A stretch of DNA of 64,000 nucleotides from Sabulicella rubraurantiaca. Its GTDB lineage: Bacteria > Pseudomonadota > Alphaproteobacteria > Acetobacterales > Acetobacteraceae. Shown piece after piece: positions 1 to 8,155 of this stretch. The notes below the pieces were generated by a model. The model was not told the origin of the DNA. It saw only the letters and a list, made by a program, of their open reading frames with translations, and did not search any database. The number at the start of each line of letters is the position of its first letter. Within the stretch, counting starts at the first letter, position 1. A program made the translations under genes and the position numbers. The stretch covers positions 496,001 to 560,000 of the forward strand of contig NZ_JAFEUU010000002.1 in the NCBI RefSeq assembly GCF_017355885.1, read 5' to 3'.

Positions 1-337
1 GGCTCTCATTCCAGTCGCGCGGCATGATATGCGCGACAGGCGTCAGCTTGGCCAGCAGCCCCGCCGCGTGGACCAGGAGGTCCAGCCGCCCGAAGCGCTG
101 CAGCAGCGTGGGGCCGAGCGCGTCGAGCTGCTCTGCTTCCTTCACGAGGTCGAGCGGCAGCAGCGTCGCGCCCTGGCCGGTGGCAGCACGGATGGCATCG
201 TCCAGCTCCTCCAGCCCACCCTGGGAGCGGGCGGTGGCGACGACATGCGCGCCGCGCTTCGCAAGTGCCAGCGCCGTGGCCCGCCCAATCCCGCGCGACG
301 CCCCGGTGACGAGCGCGACCTGCCCGGCGAGGGTCAT
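1..337 (-). CDS. SDR family oxidoreductase, N-terminal part (cut by window edge)
   Basis: Reading from the ATG at 337 leftwards gives about 112 codons of a short-chain dehydrogenase/reductase; the rest lies outside the window. The N-terminus carries the Rossmann motif TGASRGIG at about residues 11-18, followed by a typical helix and a second strand. The segment LLVHAAGLL corresponds to the family NNAG region, here with His-Ala in place of Asn-Asn. The catalytic Tyr-x3-Lys lies beyond the edge, so the substrate cannot be inferred. A GGAG sequence sits about 7 nt before the ATG. It follows purF on the same strand after 157 bp and may be read from that operon. Confidence 0.85.
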   Translation of the reverse strand, partial: MTLAGQVALVTGASRGIGRATALALAKRGAHVVATARSQGGLEELDDAIRAATGQGATLLPLDLVKEAEQLDALGPTLLQRFGRLDLLVHAAGLLAKLTPVAHIMPRDWNES

Positions 338-367
338 GCAGGGCTCCAAGTGGAATGGGAGGGGAAG

Positions 368-386
368 CGGCTCGCATCGCGAGCCG
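368..386 (-). terminator. Hairpin downstream of purF, possible terminator
   Basis: CGGCTCGC at 368-375 and GCGAGCCG at 379-386 form an 8-bp perfect stem with a 3-nt loop. On the minus strand the hairpin is followed by CTTCCCC, not a T run. It lies in the 157-bp gap between the purF stop and the SDR start. Apart from GC-rich partial repeats around 388-408, nothing else is seen in this gap. It could be a weak terminator or a processing site. Confidence 0.35.
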
Positions 387-494
387 AGCCGCGCGAAGCG
401 CGAGCCGCGCCAAGACGAACCTGCCGGTCAGCACACCCGCAGCGGCGCGAAGCCAAGCGGTCGGAGGCCGCGCCCGGCGTCTGAGGGCGCAAAA

Positions 495-1946
495 TCACAA
501 ATTCACCTGGAGCTGCTTGGCCCTTTGCTCCTCATTCGTAGGCCAGTCTGTGAGAGGAATGGCGTAGTCGCCGGTGAAGCAGGCGTCGCAATAGCCGGGA
601 TTGGCGGCGTTGCGCCCCGGTCGGCCCAGCGCCCGGTACAGCCCGTCCAGCGAGATGAAGGCGAGGCTGTCCACGCCGATCAGCTTCGCCATCGCCTCCA
701 CGTCGTTCTGCGCGGCGAGCAGGTGCGCGCGGTCCGGCGTGTCGATGCCGTAGTAGCAGGAATGCGTCGTGGGCGGCGAGGAGATGCGCATGTGCACCTC
801 CGCCGCGCCGGCCTGGCGCACCATCTCGACGATCTTCTTGGAGGTGGTGCCGCGCACGATGGAATCGTCCACCAGGATGACGCGCTTGCCTTCGAGCGCC
901 GCACGGTTGGCGCTGTGCTTCAGCTTCACGCCGAGGTGGCGGATCTGGTCCGTCGGCTCGATGAAGGTGCGGCCCACGTAGTGGTTGCGGATGATGCCCA
1001 GCTCGAAGGGGATTCCCGCCTCCGTCGCGTAGCCCATCGCGGCCGGGACGCCGGAATCGGGCACCGGCACGACGAGGTCGGCGGCAACGTGGCTTTCCCG
1101 CGCCAGCTCCGCGCCGATGCGCTTGCGCGTGTCGTAGACCGGCGTGCCCTCGACCACGGAGTCCGGCCGGGCGAAGTAGATGTATTCGAAGATGCAGAAA
1201 CGCTCGGGTGCAGCGGTGAAGGGCTTCACGCTCTGCACGCCGTTGTCGTCGATCACGACGATCTCGCCCGGCTCCACGTCGCGCACGAAATCCGCGCCGA
1301 CGATGTCGAGGGCGCAGGTCTCCGAGGCCAGCACCCAGCCATCATGGACGCGGCCGAGCACGAGCGGCCGCACCCCCAGCGGGTCGCGCGCACCGATCAG
1401 CGCGCCATTGTGCAGGGCGACAAGGGAATAGGCGCCCTGGACCTGCTTCAGCGCGTCGATCAGCCGGTCCAGCACCGTCGAATAGAGGCTGATGGCGATA
1501 AGGTGGACAAAGACCTCGCTATCCGTCGAGCTCTGGAACAGGCAGCCGCGGCGCACCAGGGCGCGGCGAAGCTGCGCGGCGTTGGTGAGGTTGCCGTTAT
1601 GGGCGACGGCGAAGCCGCCGAACTCGAAATCGGCGAAGAGCGGCTGGACGTTGCGGATCGCCGTCTCGCCCGTGGTGGCGTAGCGGTTGTGGCCCACCGC
1701 GGCACGTCCGGGCAGACCGGCCATCACCTTGGCATCGCCGAAGATGTCGCCGACGAGGCCCAGCCCCTTGTGGGTGCGGAACTGCCCGCCCTCTCCCATG
1801 GCGACGATGCCCGACGCCTCCTGGCCCCGGTGCTGCAGGGCATGGAGGCCGAGCGCGACCAGGGCCGCCGCGTCCTTGGCGTTCCATACGCCGAGGACGC
1901 CGCACTCCTCGTGGAACTTGTCGTCGTCGGACAACGGAAGAGACAT
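495..1946 (-). CDS. purF: Amidophosphoribosyltransferase (first committed step of purine synthesis)
   Basis: This 483-residue cytosolic enzyme makes 5-phosphoribosylamine from PRPP and glutamine. The N-terminus MSLPLSDDDKFHEE precedes Cys15 of CGVLGVW. That fits the Bacillus-type PurF, in which a short propeptide is removed to expose the nucleophilic cysteine of the glutaminase domain. A PRPP-binding loop VILVDDSIVRGTTS lies at about residues 350-365. Near the C-terminus, YCDACF gives the CxxC that in the Bacillus enzyme ligates a 4Fe-4S cluster. It follows cvpA by 14 bp, an arrangement also known in E. coli, so the two are probably cotranscribed. Confidence 0.97.
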   Translation of the reverse strand: MSLPLSDDDKFHEECGVLGVWNAKDAAALVALGLHALQHRGQEASGIVAMGEGGQFRTHKGLGLVGDIFGDAKVMAGLPGRAAVGHNRYATTGETAIRNVQPLFADFEFGGFAVAHNGNLTNAAQLRRALVRRGCLFQSSTDSEVFVHLIAISLYSTVLDRLIDALKQVQGAYSLVALHNGALIGARDPLGVRPLVLGRVHDGWVLASETCALDIVGADFVRDVEPGEIVVIDDNGVQSVKPFTAAPERFCIFEYIYFARPDSVVEGTPVYDTRKRIGAELARESHVAADLVVPVPDSGVPAAMGYATEAGIPFELGIIRNHYVGRTFIEPTDQIRHLGVKLKHSANRAALEGKRVILVDDSIVRGTTSKKIVEMVRQAGAAEVHMRISSPPTTHSCYYGIDTPDRAHLLAAQNDVEAMAKLIGVDSLAFISLDGLYRALGRPGRNAANPGYCDACFTGDYAIPLTDWPTNEEQRAKQLQVNL

Positions 1947-1960
1947 GGCGACCTAGCCCT

Positions 1961-2521
1961 TTACGTTCGGTTCCGGGCGGGCGGGCGCAGCAGGTCTTCC
2001 TGCGTGGGCACGCGGCGTTCCGGTGGGGCGGCAATGCGGGGGCGATACTCCGGCGGGAGCAACCCCACAACCCAACGCGCGCCATCCGCGATATGCGGCA
2101 GCGTCCTGGCTTCGCGCACCGGTTCGGGCCACTCCCCCGTATCGGGTTCGAGCAATCCGGCCAGGACATAAGCCAATATGGCGATGGCGACGCCCCGTGC
2201 CAGCCCGAACAGCGCCCCCAACGAACGATCCACCCCGCCCAGCGCCGAACCCTGCACCTTGCCGGCAATGACGTGGATGACGAGCTTGAGGACGATCAGC
2301 ACGACCAGGAAGACCGCGGCCACCGAAAGCCCGTCGGCGATCCAGTCCACCTCCACCAGCTGGTCCATGAAGGGCCGCACCGCGCCGCGGAAGGCGAAGC
2401 CGGCGAAGGCCGCGCCGATCCAGGCGCCGATGCCCAACACCTCGCGGATGAAGCCGCGCATGAAGGCCAGGATGGCGGACAGCACCATCACCAGCAGGAG
2501 GACGCCGTCCACCCAGGTCAT
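1961..2521 (-). CDS. cvpA: CvpA family inner-membrane protein
   Basis: A 186-residue protein with three to four hydrophobic segments in its first 125 residues (starting VLLLVMVLSAILAF). A loop containing VDRSLGALFGLARGV is typical of the CvpA (colicin V production) family. The C-terminal 60 residues are hydrophilic and proline/arginine rich. CvpA proteins have been linked to envelope stress tolerance, but the molecular role is not settled. It sits directly upstream of purF. The ATG at 2521 is the first in frame and precedes the first hydrophobic segment directly. Confidence 0.92.
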   Translation of the reverse strand: MTWVDGVLLLVMVLSAILAFMRGFIREVLGIGAWIGAAFAGFAFRGAVRPFMDQLVEVDWIADGLSVAAVFLVVLIVLKLVIHVIAGKVQGSALGGVDRSLGALFGLARGVAIAILAYVLAGLLEPDTGEWPEPVREARTLPHIADGARWVVGLLPPEYRPRIAAPPERRVPTQEDLLRPPARNRT

Positions 2522-2587
2522 CGCGGCGCTCCATGTCGAGGGGGGTTCATGAGGGAGGGTTTAGGCGAGGATGGGCGGGGGTTAAAG

Positions 2588-3988
2588 CTACGCCCGCTCC
2601 TTGCGCTTCACGGTCTGCGCCGCGAAGGGCGCCACGAGGTCGGCAAGGTGGCCAATCTCATCCAGACGCAGCCCTTCCACCGGGGCGGGGGGTTTCTGAC
2701 CGCGTGCCAGCCGGCGCGGCAGCACAGCGGCGCCGAAGCCCAGCTTGCGGGCCTCGCGCAGGCGCGACTCCGCCTGGGCCACCTGCCGCACCTCGCCTGA
2801 CAGCCCGACCTCGCCGAAATACACCGCATCCGCCTCAGTGGGCCGATCGGTCATGGCGGAGACCAGCGCCGCCGCCACGGCGAGATCCGCCGCCGGTTCG
2901 TTGATGCGCAGCCCGCCGGCGATGTTCAGGTAGACATCAGCCTGGGCGAAGGTCAGGCCGCAGCGTGCCTCCAGCACCGCCAGCAGCATGGCCAGACGCC
3001 CGCCATCCCAGCCCACCACCTGCCGCCGGGGGGAACCGCCGGCCGAGGGCGAGAGCAGCGCCTGCACCTCAACCAGCACGGGACGCGTGCCTTCCAGCCC
3101 GGCAAAGACGGCGGAGCCAGAGATGTTGCCGCGCCGCTCGGCCAGGAACAGCGCCGAGGGGTTGGCAACCTCAACCAGCCCGCCTTCCGTCATCTCGAAG
3201 ACGCCGATCTCGTCCGTCGCGCCGAAGCGGTTCTTCACCGCGCGCAGGATGCGGAACTGGTGGCCACGATCGCCTTCGAAGTAGAGCGTCGCATCCACCA
3301 TGTGCTCCAGCACGCGCGGCCCGGCCAGCGTGCCTTCCTTGGTCACGTGCCCCACCAGCACCAGGGCGAAGCCGCGCGCCTTGGCGGTGCGAATCAGCTC
3401 CGCCGCGCAGGCGCGCACCTGGGCGACGGTGCCGGGTGCGGAGTCCAGCGTGTCGAGCCACATGGTCTGGATGGAGTCGATGACGACCAGCGCCGCCTCG
3501 CGCTCGCTTTCCAGGCTGGCGGTGATGTCGCGCAGCGCCGTGGCATTGGCCAGCGCCAGTGGTGCCTCGGCGAGGCCCAGGCGACGGGCGCGCAGCCGCA
3601 CCTGCTCCACTGCCTCCTCGCCCGAGATGTAGAGGACGCGCTTGCCGCCCGTGGCCATGCGGGCCGCCGCCTGCAGCAGGATGGTGCTCTTGCCGATGCC
3701 TGGGTCGCCGCCGACCAGCACGGCGGAGGCGGGGACGAAGCCGCCACCCAGCACGCGGTCGAGTTCGGCAAGGCCGGTGACGTGACGCGGCGGCGGGGCG
3801 CCCTGCCCCTTCAGCCCGACGAAATCGAGCCCCTTGCCGCGCGGTCCCTTGCCAGCAGGGCCAGGCCCGGACTGGACCACCTCCTCCGACAAGGTGTTCC
3901 ACTCGCCGCAGGCATCGCAGCGCCCCTGCCACTTCGGATGCGCCGCCCCGCAGGATTGGCAGACATAGCGCGCGCGATCCTTGGCCAT
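2588..3988 (-). CDS. radA: DNA repair protein RadA/Sms
   Basis: A 466-residue RecA-related ATPase that promotes branch migration and processing of recombination intermediates. A four-cysteine zinc finger is formed by C10xxC13 and C24xxC27. The Walker A box GDPGIGKST is at residues 94-102, and the RadA-specific KNRFG motif is at 252-256. The C-terminal part is Lon protease-like, ending with basic residues. Length and domain order match the family. It is followed by cvpA after 66 bp on the same strand. The upstream gene (Lrp family, 4031-4501) is separated by 42 bp. Confidence 0.97.
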   Translation of the reverse strand: MAKDRARYVCQSCGAAHPKWQGRCDACGEWNTLSEEVVQSGPGPAGKGPRGKGLDFVGLKGQGAPPPRHVTGLAELDRVLGGGFVPASAVLVGGDPGIGKSTILLQAAARMATGGKRVLYISGEEAVEQVRLRARRLGLAEAPLALANATALRDITASLESEREAALVVIDSIQTMWLDTLDSAPGTVAQVRACAAELIRTAKARGFALVLVGHVTKEGTLAGPRVLEHMVDATLYFEGDRGHQFRILRAVKNRFGATDEIGVFEMTEGGLVEVANPSALFLAERRGNISGSAVFAGLEGTRPVLVEVQALLSPSAGGSPRRQVVGWDGGRLAMLLAVLEARCGLTFAQADVYLNIAGGLRINEPAADLAVAAALVSAMTDRPTEADAVYFGEVGLSGEVRQVAQAESRLREARKLGFGAAVLPRRLARGQKPPAPVEGLRLDEIGHLADLVAPFAAQTVKRKERA

Positions 3989-4030
3989 GATTAGAACATA
4001 GAGAGAACGAGACCCCGCTTCAAGGCGGCG

Positions 4031-4501
4031 CTACTCGTCCTCCTCCGGCACGGGCGGGATGGGGAGGAGGCCGGTTTCCTTCACGGAAGCCAGGGCGATC
4101 TCCACCGACAGGCGCTCCAGCCCCGGCAGGGGGCGGATCTCCTCCGTGATCAGCTCGTCCAGCGCGCCGATGTCGGGAACGCGCAGCTTCAGGAGGTAGG
4201 ACCATTCGCCGGTCAGCTGGTGGCACTCCAGCACAGCCTCCTGCTTGCGCACGAGGCGGCGGAAGGCGCTGTCCTCCTTGCCGGGCCGCATGTCGAGGCG
4301 CAGGAAGGCGAGGAGCGGCACGCCGACCAGGGCCGGGTCCAACTCGGCATGCCAGCCGCGGATCAGCTTGCGCTCTTCCAGCCGCTTCTGCCGCTCGGCC
4401 GTGGCAGACACGGAAAGCCCGGCGATCTTGGCGATCTCGGCGAGGCCGGCTGCGCCGTCCGCCTGCACCGCGAGCAATATCTTCCGGTCAATCTCGTCCA
4501 T
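4031..4501 (-). CDS. Lrp/AsnC family transcriptional regulator
   Basis: A 156-residue regulator. The N-terminal winged helix begins MDEIDRKILLAVQADG and continues with a recognition region LSVSATAERQKRLEE. The C-terminal half (about 65-145) has the effector-binding RAM/ASNC fold, with GEWSYLLKLRVPDIGALDELI. Such proteins usually sense amino acids. The neighbouring decarboxylase is on the same strand immediately upstream, so amino-acid or polyamine metabolism is a plausible target, but this is inference. A minus-strand terminator at about 4530-4559 separates the two transcripts, and the Lrp promoter would then lie in 4502-4530. Confidence 0.92.
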   Translation of the reverse strand: MDEIDRKILLAVQADGAAGLAEIAKIAGLSVSATAERQKRLEERKLIRGWHAELDPALVGVPLLAFLRLDMRPGKEDSAFRRLVRKQEAVLECHQLTGEWSYLLKLRVPDIGALDELITEEIRPLPGLERLSVEIALASVKETGLLPIPPVPEEDE

Positions 4502-4529
4502 GGCCGAAGCTTATCCGGATTGGGAGGGG

Positions 4530-4559
4530 CGGAAAAGGAAAACCGCCGCGACAGGCGGT
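4530..4559 (-). terminator. Intrinsic terminator between decarboxylase and lrp-like gene
   Basis: ACCGCC at 4542-4547 pairs with GGCGGT at 4554-4559 across a 6-nt loop. On the minus strand the stem runs directly into TTTTCCTTTTCC. This is a convincing rho-independent terminator for the decarboxylase transcript. Confidence 0.7.
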
Positions 4560-4606
4560 CTGCCGCGCAAAGGGCAAGCGCGGCACCGTCCCATCGCGGC
4601 GGGAAG

Positions 4607-4629
4607 CCGGGCGGAGAAACTCCGCCCGG
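4607..4629 (-). terminator. Stable hairpin just after the decarboxylase stop codon
   Basis: CCGGGCGGAG at 4607-4616 and CTCCGCCCGG at 4620-4629 form a perfect 10-bp stem with an AAA loop, 5 bp past the stop codon. No T run follows on the minus strand. It may protect the 3' end or act together with the T-tailed hairpin about 50 bp further on. Confidence 0.5.
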
Positions 4630-4634
4630 GAATG

Positions 4635-5786
4635 TCAGATGTAGATCTCGTTCAGCGGCGCGAAGCCGTTGAACTTCTGGCTGGCATAGGTGGTGACGTA
4701 GGCCCCGGTGGCCAGCAGCTCCACCTTGTCCCCATCGCGCAGCGCCATCGGCAGACGGTAGTTGCTCTTCTCGTAGAGCGTATCCGTGCTGTCGCAGGTT
4801 GGCCCGGCGATGGTCACCGGCCCTTCCTCCGTGCCGTCATGCGGGGTGCGGATGCCATACTTGATGGCCTCGCCCTCCGTCTCCGCCAGCCCGCCGAAGC
4901 GCCCGATATCGAGATAGACCCAGCGCACCGGATCGTCCTCGCCCTTGCGGGACACGAGCACGACCTCGCTCTGGACCACGCCCGCATCGGCCACCAGAAA
5001 GCGGCCGGGCTCGATCACGATCTCCGGCAGGGCATTGCCGAAGTGTTTCGTCATCGCGCCCATGATGGCGTCGCCGAAGGCGCCGATCTCCGGCACCTCG
5101 CTCTTGTACCGAACGGGGTAGCCGCCACCGAGATTCACCATGCGCACCTTCACCCCCGCCTCGGCGAGGTCGGTGAACAGCATGGCGACCTTGGCGATGG
5201 CCGCTTCATAGGCCGCGGTCTTCACCTGCTGGGAGCCGACATGGAAGCTCAGGCCGAAGGGGTCGAGGCCGAGCTCGCCGGCCTGCACCATCAGCTTGCG
5301 CGCCATCTCGACCTCGCAACCGAACTTGCGCGACAGCGGCCACTCGGCGCCGTCATTGCCGACCAGGATGCGGCAATAGACGCGCGCGCCAGGGGCGGAA
5401 CGGGCGAGCTTCAGCAACTCCGCCTCGCTGTCGAAGGCGAACATCCGCACGCCGCGCGCATAGGCCGCCGCGATGTCCCGCTCCTTCTTGATCGTGTTGC
5501 CGTAGGAGACGCGATCACCGGTCGCGCCGGCATCGAGGCACATCTCCACCTCCTGGAAGGAGGCGGCATCGAAGAAGGAGCCGAGACCGACCAGACGCTC
5601 CAGGATCGGCGCGGCCGGGTTGGCCTTCACGGCATAATAGATGCGGGCGAGCGGCAGCGCGGCCTTCAGCCGGGCATAGTTCTGCTCCACGCGGTCCACG
5701 TCCATGACGAGGCACGGCGTCGCAGGCTCCATCTCCGCCAGATAGCGAGCGACCTTGGGGGTCATCGCACCATCCTCCACCAGCAT
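4635..5786 (-). CDS. Type III PLP-dependent ornithine/lysine decarboxylase
   Basis: A 383-residue alanine-racemase-fold decarboxylase of the eukaryotic ODC type, predicted to make putrescine (or cadaverine). YYAVKANP carries the PLP lysine (Lys54). SFHVGSQ and the glycine-rich NLGGGYPV follow, then EPGRFLVADAG for phosphate binding. GPTCDSTDTLYE near residue 330 supplies the cysteine and aspartates of the active site in the partner subunit. The residues that separate ornithine from lysine cannot be read with certainty, so both substrates are possible. An alternative ATG at 5765 (MTPKVARYL) also has a GGAGG before it and may be the true start. A 210-nt leader with a terminator-like hairpin precedes the gene. 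Confidence 0.93.
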   Translation of the reverse strand: MLVEDGAMTPKVARYLAEMEPATPCLVMDVDRVEQNYARLKAALPLARIYYAVKANPAAPILERLVGLGSFFDAASFQEVEMCLDAGATGDRVSYGNTIKKERDIAAAYARGVRMFAFDSEAELLKLARSAPGARVYCRILVGNDGAEWPLSRKFGCEVEMARKLMVQAGELGLDPFGLSFHVGSQQVKTAAYEAAIAKVAMLFTDLAEAGVKVRMVNLGGGYPVRYKSEVPEIGAFGDAIMGAMTKHFGNALPEIVIEPGRFLVADAGVVQSEVVLVSRKGEDDPVRWVYLDIGRFGGLAETEGEAIKYGIRTPHDGTEEGPVTIAGPTCDSTDTLYEKSNYRLPMALRDGDKVELLATGAYVTTYASQKFNGFAPLNEIYI

Positions 5787-5998
5787 GTGTGGAACCCTCC
5801 CCTTCCGCGGGGCGGCCCCAGATTGACGAAACGGTCGAACGAACCAGCGACCAGAAGAAAACCGCGGGGCTTGCGACCCGCGGGGTGCCAGAACGCTTGA
5901 CGTCGTTGCGTAAACCTTGCGCCGCGGTGGCGAGCCTTACTCGGGGCTCCGCTCCGTGGGCCTGGGGCCTAGAGGCACGTGCGTACTGCGTCTTGTGG
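5787..5998 (-). promoter_or_regulatory. Candidate decarboxylase 5' leader (attenuator, possibly the speF motif)
   Basis: There is no convincing gene between 5787 and 6209. On the minus strand the last 210 nt before the decarboxylase contain GC-rich paired segments around 5941-5975. An unstructured purine/pyrimidine stretch follows (about 5885-5935). Then comes a hairpin running into TTTTCTTCT (5851-5883), and finally the ribosome-binding region GGGGAGGG. Alphaproteobacterial ornithine decarboxylase genes are known to carry a conserved structured leader, the speF motif (Rfam speF). The position and architecture here are consistent with it, but I could not align it to a model. Confidence 0.5.
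5851..5883 (-). terminator. Leader terminator/attenuator hairpin upstream of decarboxylase
   Basis: CCGCGGG at 5862-5868 pairs with CCCGCGG at 5877-5883 through an 8-nt loop. The minus-strand continuation is TTTTCTTCTGG. It ends about 65 nt before the decarboxylase start codon, inside the presumed leader. It would therefore stop the gene's own transcript unless antitermination occurs. Confidence 0.6.
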
Positions 5999-6004
5999 AG
6001 GGGG

Positions 6005-6033
6005 CAGATACGCGCGCCGGCCCCCGGATGCAA
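6005..6033 (-). promoter_or_regulatory. Weak sigma-70-like promoter candidate for the decarboxylase leader
   Basis: On the minus strand TTGCAT (6028-6033) is followed after exactly 17 nt by TATCTG (6005-6010), which would place a start site near 5998. Each hexamer matches the consensus at only three or four positions, so this is a suggestion. The stretch 6034-6209 shows no gene or clear structure apart from short GC-rich inverted repeats. Confidence 0.25.
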
Positions 6034-6209
6034 GGGACATCAGCGCCCATGGCGAAGATTTTTCGCGCCGCCCTGCCGCGGCACCGGAAGTGCCCCCAGG
6101 ACGCCCGGCGAAAGCCTGGAAAAATCATGCTTGCCAGCCGCGCTGGCAGGAGGGCTTCCGGCCATGTCCCTCCGTAGGGTCACGTATGACCCCAGGGCCG
6201 CACGCCCAT

Positions 6210-8087
6210 TCAGGCCACGCTCAGCATGCCCGCCAGCAACGCACCGGCCTCTCCTGCCGTCATGGGAGAGCCGACAAGCGCGCCCTGCGCCTCGCTGCAT
6301 CCCATCTCCCCAACGGTCTGAAGCTGCGCCTCGGTTTCCACCCCTTCGGCGGTCACGGCGATTTCCAGGCTGCGGCCGAGCCCGGCGATGGCGCAGATGA
6401 TGGCCTTGGATTCGCGCCGGCCGGGCAGCCCGGCCACAAAGGACCGGTCCACCTTGATCTTGTCGAAGGGCGCGCGGAGCAGATAAGCGAGCGACGAATA
6501 CCCCGTACCGAAATCGTCCAGCACGATCCGCACGCCCAGGCCGCGCAGGCGGCACAGAATGTCCAGATTGGCTTGGTCTTCCTGCAGCAGCACCGACTCG
6601 GTCACCTCCAGCTCCAGCCGGTCGGGCGCGAGGGACGCATCGGCCAGCGCCTCCTGCACGGCAGCCAGGAGGCACGGCGAGCGGAACTGGACGGGCGAGA
6701 GATTCACCGCGACCCGCACATCGTCCGGCCAGAGCGCGGCGGCTTGGCACGCCTGCCGCAGCACCCATTCGCCGATGGGAATGATGACGCCGCTTTCCTC
6801 CGCCAAGGGGATGAATTCGGCCGGCGGCACCGCTTTCTGCCCGGCCGGAATCCAGCGCAGCAGCGCCTCGAACCCAGTCACGCTGCGGTCGCTCAGCCGC
6901 CGGAGAGGCTGAAAGCGCAGGGAAAGCTCGTTCCGCTCCAGCGCGCTGGTGAGGCTTCGCCGCAGGCCGTGGCGGCGCTCCGCCTCCTCCGCCATGGCAC
7001 AGTCGAAGAATCGCGCGGCGTCGCGCCCGTCGCGCTTGGCACGGTACAGGGCGATGTCAGCGTGACGGACCAGCTCATCCGGCAGCATGCCATCCCGGGG
7101 CGCGAGCACGGCACCGATGCTGGTGCTCACCACATAAGGCTGCCCACGGAGGAAATAGGGGCGGCGCAGAGCCTCAAGGGCCCGCTCGGCCAGGAGGCTG
7201 GCCTCGGGCCGCCCTTCGCCTTCCGTGGCGGCCAGGATGGCGAACTCGTCCCCGCCCAGCCGCGCCACGAGGTCGCGCGGCCCCGCACAGCTCCGCAGGC
7301 GCTCTGCCGCCTCGCAAAGCAGCGCATCGCCCGCCGGGTGGCCCAGCGTGTCGTTGATCGCCTTGAAGTGGTCGAGGTCGAGGCAGAGCAGGGCCAGCCC
7401 CGCCCCCGGACGGAGCGCGGCAAGGTCATTCGCCAGGCGGTCACGGAGAAGGCGGCGATTGGCAAGGCCGGTCAGCGGATCGTGATAAGCGAGGAACAGC
7501 GCCCGCTCCTCGGCGAGGCGCCGCTCCGTCACGTCCGTGACCGCACCGATATAGCCGAGATACTCGTTGGAGGCGGAAAAGCGCGGCGAGGCCGTGTCGA
7601 GCGCCCAGCAGACCTCGTCCGTGTCCTCCCGCAAGAGGCGATATTCGGCGCGGAAGCAGCCCTTCACCGCATTGGCCTCGGCGAAGCTGCGCTCCACCGC
7701 GGGCCGGTCCTCCGGGTGTACCCTGTCCAGCCAGCCCATGCCCTGCGCGGCTTGGCCATCCTGGCCCGTGATCTCCGTCCAGCGGTGATTGACGAAGATG
7801 CACTCACCCGCGGGGTCGGTCAGCCAAATCACGCCCGGGGAGGCATCGGCGATGCCGCGGAAATACTCGATGCTTTCCTGGAGCAACTGCTCCTGCGTCG
7901 CGCCGGTCGCCCTGATATGCTCGACAAGGGCAAGGGAAAGCTGTCCCAGGACCCGCTCCACGCTTCGCTTCCTTCCGCTGAGCCCGCCACATGCCCCGGC
8001 CAGGGCGGCAGCCTCCTGCATACAGAAGTCAAAACCTCGCCACAACTTGGCGGGACGCCTCCGCACCGCACGAAACCGGCGGGGCAC
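6210..8087 (-). CDS. PAS-GGDEF-EAL cyclic-di-GMP signalling protein
   Basis: A protein of up to 625 residues predicted to make and/or degrade cyclic di-GMP. Counting from the GTG at 8087, a PAS domain spans about 70-190 (FRGIADASPGVIWLTDPAGE), a GGDEF domain about 195-355 and an EAL domain about 370-620. The synthase motif LGGDEF is intact and no RxxD inhibitory site precedes it. The phosphodiesterase motifs EALLRW, NLSPVQF, VTESVLL, DDFGTGYSS and TAEGVET are also intact, so both activities are possible. There is no membrane segment, so it is cytosolic. The ATG at 8021 (MQEAAAL) may be the true start. It is divergent from the CoA-transferase gene. Confidence 0.93.
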   Translation of the reverse strand: MPRRFRAVRRRPAKLWRGFDFCMQEAAALAGACGGLSGRKRSVERVLGQLSLALVEHIRATGATQEQLLQESIEYFRGIADASPGVIWLTDPAGECIFVNHRWTEITGQDGQAAQGMGWLDRVHPEDRPAVERSFAEANAVKGCFRAEYRLLREDTDEVCWALDTASPRFSASNEYLGYIGAVTDVTERRLAEERALFLAYHDPLTGLANRRLLRDRLANDLAALRPGAGLALLCLDLDHFKAINDTLGHPAGDALLCEAAERLRSCAGPRDLVARLGGDEFAILAATEGEGRPEASLLAERALEALRRPYFLRGQPYVVSTSIGAVLAPRDGMLPDELVRHADIALYRAKRDGRDAARFFDCAMAEEAERRHGLRRSLTSALERNELSLRFQPLRRLSDRSVTGFEALLRWIPAGQKAVPPAEFIPLAEESGVIIPIGEWVLRQACQAAALWPDDVRVAVNLSPVQFRSPCLLAAVQEALADASLAPDRLELEVTESVLLQEDQANLDILCRLRGLGVRIVLDDFGTGYSSLAYLLRAPFDKIKVDRSFVAGLPGRRESKAIICAIAGLGRSLEIAVTAEGVETEAQLQTVGEMGCSEAQGALVGSPMTAGEAGALLAGMLSVA

Positions 8088-8155
8088 GGCGGCATCGGGT
8101 GTGTCTGGACCGGGCCGCCGCGCGGTCCTAGCTTGGCCGGCAGAGGAGACATGCC

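Noticed and set aside
24-2171. 715-residue plus-strand frame over purF and cvpA
   Set aside because: It is antisense to purF and cvpA, which are certain, and has no recognisable domain.
5515-6033. Minus-strand frame through the decarboxylase leader as a leader peptide
   Set aside because: The frame starts only with a TTG without a ribosome-binding site and runs on into decarboxylase codons in another frame. The structured RNA explanation is simpler.
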